Of a DNA stretch of 64,000 bases, positions 56,101 through 64,000 are shown one piece after another. This DNA is from Sodiomyces alkalinus F11 (taxonomy: Eukaryota; Ascomycota; Sordariomycetes; Glomerellales; Plectosphaerellaceae). The position numbers and the translations under genes were made by a program. The notes under the pieces were generated by a model. That model was not told the origin of the DNA. It ran no database searches and saw only the letters and a program-made list of their open reading frames with translations. Location of the stretch: positions 1,063,310 to 1,127,309 of the forward strand of contig NW_021167082.1 in NCBI RefSeq assembly GCF_003711515.1, in the 5' to 3' direction. Positions within the stretch are counted from its first letter, which is position 1. Every line of letters starts with the position of its first letter.

Positions 56101-58423
56101 ACGAGGCGGCCCTAATAGCGCCACTAATGCCTCGAGTCGTACAAAAGGAGCTACAGTACAACGTATATAAGCCAGTCAGCAGAAAATCTACGAAGGAATA
56201 TCCTTGTTCAATAGTGTCTATGATCCCCAGGTAAATCCCCAGATAAATCATACACCAGGTGAAGTCGGCCATGACAGACCGAGAATAAAGATATGGGTAG
56301 AGTAAGTCGGTGGCAGTGTGGGAATGGGAAATGTAACTCGAGGAAGTTCTGGTGTCTGGTTACCGACGCATGGTGATTTGACTTGCAAGCTTAAACTACC
56401 CAAGTACCTTATAAACAAAGTTTGGGGTGCCTTGAAACTGGTCACCCTTGTACGTACCTTACCTACGCCGAACTTTGGGGCTCGTGAAATTACAGTGTAA
56501 CTTATTCTGGTGTCCGAAAGCCAGGGTACCTGGCAAGCTTGAACGTGGGTACCTTAGGTATTTACTCGTCAATCAGCAAGGTCACATTGCGTATTCCCTC
56601 TCGCGTTTGATGATCCAGAGAGAACTTTCCATATGCGGAGGAAATATATGTATGGGTAGTTAAAGTCAATATACCTTTACAGAGATTCAAGGTTTGTAAC
56701 TGAGCCTGTTCTGGGCTATTGTCACGAACATCCTACGGAGATAAGCAGTCCCCAGCATGGGACATCCCAACCTCTTTTGTCTTTCGAAATGAAAATATCC
56801 CTGTGACGATGTTTCTGTAGATACTCTCCCTACGTTAAAAAAGAAAAAAGAAAAAGACCGGAGTAGCTGCATTTTATCTTCAAGTATACAGTCGCCATGT
56901 CTATTTGAACCTTTGACCTGACCTAGAGGCCCGGTATGCCATGTACGAAGTACGGATATAAATGTACAGGCCGGCCTTAAATTGAACAGAACCTGGAAAA
57001 CTACGTAGTTGGAGCAACGTTCCAGGTCGTTGTTATGTAGGTACCCTTTTTGCACCACGAAACAGATCCACTGCTGCCGGGAAGCGAACCCTGGTATGAG
57101 CTAGCGGAAAATCAACGGCACCGTACCCCTGACACACGAGGCCCTCTTGCCGTCCCTGTTGCCCCGCCTTTTGTCTTGGAGCCCGAGCAGTGATAGTGGA
57201 GCCCGAGACTCCGGCCGGGGTCCCGCCCGACAACACGAAATTTTAGCGCAGTTACAACGTACAGCGTACTCCAACGGTTGCACCAGCACAGGGCAGACTC
57301 CAAAGGCCTCTCGTCAGTTCCATGGCTTGCTCACCTCACATTTGTATCTCGTGGGGATTTGTAGAGATTTGCTGCCCTTCCACTAACGGTACTTCTTGTC
57401 TCTTATGGCGTCTAGTCTACCATGGCTACAGCGAACTTCATCTTAGCAGGTATGTAGCTGTTTCTTGTTTCTTGGCAATGGGCTAATACCGGTGGTCCTT
57501 TGTGTATCCGTACGTTGTAGGTCGACTCGGAGGCCTTCCGCGAAGTGACTGTGCTGGCGAAGATGGGGGTCCAGCTTCTAGCCAGCAAGGGCTAGAGTGG
57601 TGAAGGCTCAGCCCTCTCTCCTCAAAAGATAGCCTGGTCCTAGTCGCGGTATCCCTTCGCTGACCGATGCCTATGAAGTACTAGCTTATAATTGTTCGAA
57701 CATGGGTATGTACTCTTCGTACGAACTACGCTGTATGTACAACGTACGTGGTAGGCGTCCACGAATACAAGGCGTTGTCTTTCGCTTTTCACCCCCTGGT
57801 CCGATAATGGGGGGTTTCAACTCGACATGTACCGGACTCCCAGTAACAGAGAGGCCAGCCAGCCTTCGAGACCCTCTGTCGTCGTGTGTGTACAACGTAC
57901 GGAGTTCCTGCCTCAGCTCATTGCTTTTTCTGAACACCCCTGTCTGCGCTGCGATGTCTCTGATGCATGGTGCATGGGAACCTGGCGGGTCAGATCTCCC
58001 GGGCGGGTCTTTTCCAATCGCCTGGTGCCTCGAATGGGGATCGACCCCGGCTCTCGCATCCTCCACAGATGGCCGCCAAATGAGTGTACGCTGTACGTTG
58101 TAGGTAAGGTAGTGTGAGTTGGATATCTTGTGTTCGTTGTACGGCATATATATTCACTTGTGCAACCCCAAGAACAAGAACGGATGCCCAAACCATTCTC
58201 GTTCAGTCCAAGTAGACACGGACCGCGGTCATTGGTGATTTATATGATCTGTACTTACATCTATCTCCTCCTTTCCAGGTCCCTCTTACCCTATTAGGCT
58301 TTGATCTTCCGACTCCCTTTCGGAGCCATCCTCGAAATTACATCGAAGAGAAGGAATTCGGACACTTCCTCGGAACAAGCAACACCACACAGCTTCATCG
58401 CGTGCTTGGACTAAGCTGCGAAT
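53200..58423. other. Gene-poor interval with dispersed short repeats
   Basis: No gene I can support. A 170-codon minus frame at 55760-56272 starts with a hydrophobic stretch but has no family resemblance. Words of the type TACGCTGTACGTTGTAGG recur between 55370 and 58110. Confidence 0.5.
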
Positions 58424-59910
58424 ATGACACCTCCCCCTCCCGCGGGTCACCATTGGGCCCCCTGGCCCCAACAGCAGCATCCCGGGTACAGCATGATGGT
58501 CGGCTTGACTTATTCCCATTACGACTCTCGAGCTGTCACCTCGGCCCCGATTATTCCCTCCGCAATGGCCCCTCATTACCTAGCGACGGCGGCGTATGAG
58601 ATACCGCCTATGAAGCCGGCGCACTTCACGCCTCCTCACCAGTACTCATACCCTCCCTACGAACTTCCTGCTCTATCAGCAGCCCCTCCTTGCCGCACCA
58701 TCGTCGACCCATCGCAGGATCGCCACAGCTTAGGCCTCCAAGCAGCGCCTGAGCAACCGCCTCAGGAACCCCGGCAATATAGCCCTTCTTCCCGAAAAGA
58801 GCCCCTCCCCCCGCCCACAGTGCCGCATCCCATGCACACCAAGGACATCGTGTACAACAAGCCGATCAAGACCGAAGGCGTGGATTTCTCGACACCAGTT
58901 GACGTCATGATGAAGGCTCTGCAAAAGACAAATGCCAGAGACACCATTGCGGTCGCCATCCCTTCGCCCAGCTCGGAGAGCTCCAGCGTGAAGGCCGAGC
59001 CGATATCGCTACCCTACGTAGGTCTTTTTTACACTAGCCGTATCCGCGAACCCGGACTGACATACCTCAAGAGCGATCCGAAAATCAACAACACGAGGAC
59101 GGGGCCGGAGAAACCCAAGAGGTTCCACTGTCCTTTCGATGGGTGTAACAAGAGCTTCACCCAGAGCACACACTTAGAGACGCACAAGCGAGCGCATACG
59201 GGAGAGAAGCCCTATGTACGATGGATCTACCCCTGCGATGACACCGGAAGGAAGACTAACCTGATACAGCTTTGCTCGTGGCCTGGCTGCGAACGGCGCT
59301 TCTCCCAACCCGGGAATCTCAAGGTGCGGAGAGACCCTCGCTGCTAGTCCCAGTTTCGAAGCCCTGCTGACATAGTCCCCCCGAATAGACACATTATCGT
59401 TTGCACACAGGCGAGCGCCCTTTCCAGTGCGAAAGGTGTGATTCTCGCTTCGCGCAACGCGGAAATCTGAGGGCGCACATGTCCACGCACAGCAATGAAA
59501 AGCCCTTCTTGTGCAAGCTTGAAGACTGCACGAAGACTTTCACCACCCGGGGGAACCTCAAGGTAAGTTGTCGGCCCCATTATGTGGTCCTAGTCCTCGA
59601 GGAGTGCCCCGCGTTACCTAACCCAGTTGAACTATAGAACCATCAGAACAAGTACCACAAGGAAACGATTTCGCGGCTGATAGACTGGATCGCCTCCGTC
59701 GAGGACCACAGCAGCCTCTCGGAAGACGAACGTGAGTTGCTGTGGTACTTCTCCAACATCTACAAGAACAGCAACAAGGGCATCAAGGGCCGGGGACGGG
59801 GTAGAAGGGTCAGCAAAGTCCGCATGGGCAAGGGCAGAATGGCCGCCGCCATTGAAATGCACAAGTCTAACGCCCTTTGCTCGTCTCTGACGCGTCTGGG
59901 GTTCGCTTGA
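58424..59910 (+). CDS. Azf1-like C2H2 zinc-finger transcription factor
   Basis: Five exons, all phase 0: 58424-59017, 59072-59215, 59270-59323, 59389-59562 and 59638-59910, 412 residues. Residues 1-200 are Pro/Ser/Tyr-rich and disordered. Four C2H2 fingers follow at about 218-240, 248-270, 278-298 and 306-329, with spacings C4C-12-H3H, C4C-12-H3H, C2C-12-H3H and C4C-12-H4H. They are joined by TGEKPY and TGERPF linkers. The array ends [11 protein letters not shown], as in yeast Azf1 and its filamentous relatives (such as Neurospora ADA-6), which suggests a DNA-binding regulator. A basic [17 protein letters not shown] stretch near the C-terminus may act in nuclear import. The first two introns are 54 nt and stop-free, so read-through is possible. 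Confidence 0.88.
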
Positions 59911-62469
59911 AAGTGGCTCACGTCAGCGGACGTCGAATCAGCCCCCTCTCTATGTTGCATCTTCGTTTTCCTTCATAACGAAATCATGTGTTTTAGGCGG
60001 AATGGCGTTATTCATGGGAGCGTTTGAGTCTTTGTTTACTTTTTACTTTTTAGGCATTGAAGCGACGAGAGCCTGCTGAGGATGTTTGCACTGGAAAAAG
60101 GGGGACAGGTTGGAGTGTACGACTTGATGGTCACGAGAATTGAATATGACATGCTTTGTATTTATTTTTTTATTATCCATTTTAATGTTTGGAAGATACC
60201 TAGGAGAACGAGGGACGAGTCTGCTCTTACTAACCGGCCTATGTCCTGATAAAGTTTGAGTATTTGCCAGAATACATAATATATTACTTCTTTAATATGG
60301 CCTTTGCTTTCCCTCCTTTTCCGCCACGCTTCATCCGATCGCTGCTTTGACTTAGTGGTGACCCTCGTTCACCGCCCTTAGAGCAGGGTCTTTGTAAGAG
60401 AAATCGTCCTGGGCCTACGCAACTCAACGTTCGAGACTGCAATAGTGTTTACGTTGTAATGCCGTTAGGTATATTTGCGTTGGCCGATGTAACCCTACCG
60501 GGGTCTTGCCACAGCTGTGCCTGAGCTCGCTTCGCTTACTCGGGTCGTTTTCTACCCCTTTCTCCTAGGTAACCACTGAGATACAGTGTCAGCCAATCTT
60601 CGGAAGGACGAGTGCCATCGACATGACAAAGGGAAGATCCTCCCCTTACCCCTGGCCAACCACATGATAATTACTCGGGGACAATGCTCCGTGGAAGAGT
60701 TGGGTATGTACACACCATGTTCAATATTAAATTCCCATAATTCCTACACAGACGTCTCGTTCTAACTTCGTAGATTGATTGATCCTGGTTCAACAAAAAT
60801 AACAAGTCATGAATGATCGCTACTTGAACCCCCTCCAGGAAGTCCCGACGAGGCCACCGCAGCTGAGATGAAGTTTCCAGATCCTCGTTCGTCACTCGAT
60901 TTCCGAGACAATGAGTCCTATCGCAACAGAGCCGGCATCTATTAGGTAATTACGCACAAAGTGCCCATTGTTACATCGTAACTTTGTTACTCAGTGGGGC
61001 ACGGGTCGTCAGAGGAAAGGAGGGGTGAAGGGGGGGAAGGAGGGGGGAAGGGGACGTGGGGGACCATCACGATACCTACCTCATTCCCTCGGTCATGAAA
61101 ATAGATTCAACCTCCTAATAAAGAGGCAGTCAGTTTTATTAAGCCGGTCGATGCGTGGTATTTGTACGGGGCTCTAAGAGGCACCTCCAATTTACGTAGC
61201 TAAGTCGGGGAAGATTAGTTTCGGGGAAGATTAGTTTCGGGGAAGATTAGTTTCGGGGAAGATTAGTTATAGGGGATGTGGCACATAATATTGATAAGAA
61301 GTCTACCTAGGTATAGTCCGTCCTCGTTAATTCAGGTCGCCCCAATGTCTCAAAATTAAGTGGACATACGTCCATCGAGGCTCGATTTATTCCTCCCACA
61401 TATACATATGGCCCATGTTGCTCTGTCTCTTGGGACCCGCAAGTCATCACAGGTCCCAAGGGCTGGCGAAGGAAGAAGGAAGACATCCAATGACGTGTTA
61501 AGTGGCATCAAGCGCCCTCGCCTACGTCCAAGTAGTGCAATTTCACTCGACGGGATCTCCTCAGAGGGGAGGCACGGGTGCAATAAATACCACAGATCTC
61601 GTTCCAACGAGAATGTCGTCATATGAGCAGCGAACGAAGATAGATAAGGATGACAGGGGAGAAAAGCACTGCTGCGAACGTGTTATAGAATGCCGGGCAT
61701 AGTAACAGGGCAGTGGCAGCGCGGGATCACCTCCAGCCGTCATCTAGGCCCCGGCGTCTCCCTAACTCCAGTCGTCGTATCATTCGAAGCAAACCGAGTT
61801 GTCCGACGATGCGGCATTATCCAGTACCTGCGGTGATGTCGGTTGTCATTTCGTGTGCTCGGCGAGTCCTAATTATAGGGCTCCTTCGCGTTTCGCAAAT
61901 GTCAAGCTGCAGGCGCACGGCTTGTCAGGGGTAGATACAGGCTGGTGCACTCTAGACTACAGCCCATCATGCCTGACTTCAAGAGGCCCATATAGATATT
62001 GGACTTCTCCGCCTCTCCCCTCGCATTTTTCTCTCGGGAGACGAGCCGTCGTTGCCGAAGACAGACTAAGAAAGGCGAATGCATGTCTTTGTTTTATGAC
62101 AGACCCAGCCGGGTCAGCGAGAACTGTGGCTACCGTTCCCCAGAAGGGTCGAGGACGACCTCGTAAAACGAGACGTTGTGTCCTCCCGAGACGGCTTATA
62201 CCGTGGTGGCTTCAGGCTCCCAATTAAGGCGAGTAATTGCCAACGTAAGAACAGGCCTGTGATACCTTTCCTGGTCATGTTGTCGGACATTTGGCAGGCA
62301 CATCGGGACTGCGGCCCAGATCTGCTGACTGGCTAGCATCTGTCCGCCCCGAGATGGAATGCGATTTAACCAAGGAGGCCGAAGGCATCGAAACGGCAAC
62401 CAGCAGGGTTTGACTGCGTGAGAAATCCCGGATCATCCGAGCCATTCAAGGTGCGGAGGCAACATCCTC
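59911..62469. other. Gene-poor interval
   Basis: About 2.5 kb with no supportable gene; it contains the 3' region of the zinc-finger gene, a G-rich run near 61020-61060 and the 16-bp minisatellite listed separately. Confidence 0.5.
61205..61268. repeat. 16-bp minisatellite, four perfect copies
   Basis: The unit TCGGGGAAGATTAGTT is repeated four times with no mismatch, followed by a degenerate start of a fifth copy. Intergenic. Confidence 0.97.
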
Positions 62470-63008
62470 TTAACCCCCGTGAAGAGTCGAGACAAACAGG
62501 ATGTGATCGCCATTCTTGAGCTCATACAGTTCTTCGCCCTCCAGCTCCCAGTCTGTATCGTTGATCAGAAGAAGGATGCCCGGTCGGCTATATGCTACTA
62601 TTAGTCCGAAGTCTTGATTCTTCCTGATGCTTCTTGAACAATAATAACGAGACGAAATCCCCTAGCCCAGGGAAGGGAAATCGGCAAAGGAAGGGGGAGG
62701 TGGCGTACATGTGGTCATCTAGGACGAACAATTCTTTGCGAGAATCCTTCATGAGGTTCTGGCATAGATAGCCCACGAGGAAGGCAATAGTGGCCGGTTT
62801 TCCATCTTCGGCGACCGCAGGAACCGATACTTCGTACCGGCGCTGGTCGTCGAATAACATTTCAAGACCTCCCCTGTTACAGAGTCAGCGACAAGTCCGT
62901 GTCAATGTGTCATTTGGGGTTCGTCTCTCACGAGAATTCGACAGTGAGGGAAATCTGGTTGTCGCTAGTGGCATTTGACGTTGGTTCACTTGATGTTTGG
63001 CCTGTCAT
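62470..63008 (-). CDS. URM1: Ubiquitin-related modifier Urm1
   Basis: Three exons on the minus strand, 63008-62932, 62873-62709 and 62587-62470, 119 residues. The N-terminus is [17 protein letters not shown]. The body has [18 protein letters not shown], then [12 protein letters not shown] joined to [20 protein letters not shown]. The end is [10 protein letters not shown] with the Gly-Gly tail that Uba4 activates as a thiocarboxylate. Urm1 is the sulfur carrier for 2-thiolation of wobble U34 in tRNAs for Lys, Glu and Gln, and also a protein modifier. Introns are 58 and 121 nt. It is slightly longer than yeast Urm1 (99 residues) because of a disordered N-terminus. It faces ELP2 across 722 bp. 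Confidence 0.95.
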
Positions 63009-63730
63009 GATGGATGATGCTAGGGGCCTTTCGGCTCGCTAATAATGTGCTAATGACGTGGTGAATCTGAAAGTGTATGTTCAGATTCAGATATATCCCG
63101 AGCTGTTAGATGCGCGGGACACTGGGGTTGTCCACCGGCTCAAGAGTCGTTCGAAAAATACAGCTGAAGAAAAGAGGGGCCCAAAAAGGTGAAGAAGCTA
63201 CTATATCGCGGGGCATGAAGTAGCTTGGTTGTAGTATACAATAAACGTACCGCTTGACACGGCCATTGTTCGTGGGCAAGGTACCGTGGTGTTCGAGTAC
63301 ACTCAGTACCTGTATCGGTGCTGACCGTTGCAGGCTTCTCCATACTTGCGTATGTACAGTGCTGTTAGGGTACTGTTAGCGGCTAGAAATATATTGGCAC
63401 AAAGTATCTGAACTACACTCTACTTCCGTACTCCATATCATGCTATGCCTACCAGGTACGTGCGAAGGGATGAAAATTCAACGTCAGATCCAAACCTCAC
63501 CGGCCGTGAACCAATCAACGAAAGGTCTCCTTTACAGCTTGAGAGTCATTCGATCAAGTCTCATGAAGAAGTACCTCGCCGAGTAAACGCTCTGATCAGT
63601 CACCCACCCTACCCTTCCTTGCCAGTTGAATGCCAGTTGAGTAGAGAGAGCGACCGAAATATTCCAAACTCCCCTAGTGGTCTTGGAATATTCCGTAAAC
63701 CCTCTACGCCCAATTTTTCTCTAAGCCGCT
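63009..63730. promoter_or_regulatory. Divergent promoter between URM1 and ELP2
   Basis: A 722-bp head-to-head spacer. It contains a perfect 10-bp palindrome GGAATATTCC at 63685-63694, 36 bp before the ELP2 start, with a related GAAATATTCC half 30 bp earlier, and a tandem GCCAGTTGA repeat near 63620. Confidence 0.6.
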
Positions 63731-64000
63731 ATGACCGGTCCCCAGGTCCTCGCTGAGTACCTCTCCACCGGCGCCAACAGGCACACAGCGGTTGCTGATT
63801 GGAGTCAGTCGGGGGCTCTAGCCTTCGGTGCTGATTCTAACATTGCCGTGTGGTCTCCCTCGGTGAGTGTGCACCTCAAGTCAGTCCGTCTCTGGGCCAG
63901 CTCATCTGACAGGTGCCGCGATCAATTATCAAGGCGGAGAGCAACATCGGCATCACTGCGATCCTGAGCGGTCACAAGGATGTGGTGAAGGCCGTTAAGT
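63731..64000 (+). CDS. ELP2: Elongator complex subunit Elp2 (5' part, runs off the window)
   Basis: Two exons seen, 63731-63862 and 63913 to the window end, with a 50-nt intron. The readable 73 residues start MTGPQVLAEYLSTGANRH and contain AVADWSQSGALAFGADSNIA, then VWSPS joined to VPRSIIKAE. GITAILSGHKDVVKAVK is the first WD repeat. This is the typical opening of the WD40 protein Elp2, a subunit of Elongator that starts the 5-carboxymethyl group on tRNA wobble U34. The remaining ~700 residues lie beyond base 64000. Confidence 0.9.

Noticed and set aside
55760..56272. 170-codon minus frame with a hydrophobic N-terminus
   Set aside because: No splice, promoter or family support; composition resembles random sequence.
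57050..57110. Possible tRNA 3' half (minus strand GGTTCGCTTCC)
   Set aside because: No A box, no anticodon stem and no acceptor pairing were found upstream.
61205..61268. Short direct repeats considered as a CRISPR array
   Set aside because: The units are head-to-tail without spacers, so this is a minisatellite; the genome is eukaryotic.

Overview
The window is nuclear DNA of a filamentous ascomycete (Pezizomycotina, most likely a Sordariomycete; species not determined). The evidence is housekeeping proteins of fungal type, short GT-AG introns (mostly 50-130 nt), and a 10-kb block with the signature of repeat-induced point mutation (RIP): CpA and TpG are nearly absent and TpA is in excess.

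Layout. (1) 1-9997: three nested, RIP-inactivated LTR retrotransposons, all on the minus strand: Gypsy A (1 to 3076) sits in the reverse transcriptase of Gypsy B (3077 to about 5705), which sits in the reverse transcriptase of a Copia element whose outer LTR edge is at 9997. Catalytic and zinc-binding residues are visibly changed (YLDD to YLNN, Cys to Tyr). (2) 9998-15.6 kb: no supportable gene. (3) 15.6-49.6 kb: a gene-dense core with GSK3 (+), CBP80 (+), YTM1 (+), SEC8 (-), RAI1 (+), a GCK-III/Ste20 kinase (-), CYK3 (+), an unrecognised small protein gene (+), GET4 (-), tRNA-Gly(CCC) (+), SF3B4 (-), TOM7 (+), tRNA-Thr(CGT) (-) and FLX1 (+). (4) 49.6-58.4 kb: gene-poor, with a 444-bp foldback element, a 10-N assembly gap and dispersed short repeats. 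(5) 58.4-64 kb: an Azf1-like C2H2 factor (+), URM1 (-) and the 5' end of ELP2 (+).

How the genes relate. Several neighbours are head-to-head pairs that may share promoters: SEC8/RAI1, the GCK-III kinase/CYK3 (both from families linked to septation), SF3B4/TOM7 and URM1/ELP2 (the two branches of tRNA U34 mcm5s2 modification). CBP80, RAI1 and SF3B4 all act on capped or spliced pre-mRNA.

The exon models were built by reading splice sites and keeping frame. TOM7 (53 aa, five exons), the 8-nt micro-exon of RAI1 and the three-exon URM1 are the least obvious. No CRISPR array, rRNA gene or secondary-metabolite cluster was seen. The most unusual items are the nested retrotransposon stack with an LTR island that escaped RIP, the foldback element, the 8-nt exon, and two consecutive frame-preserving 54-nt introns beside a zinc finger.
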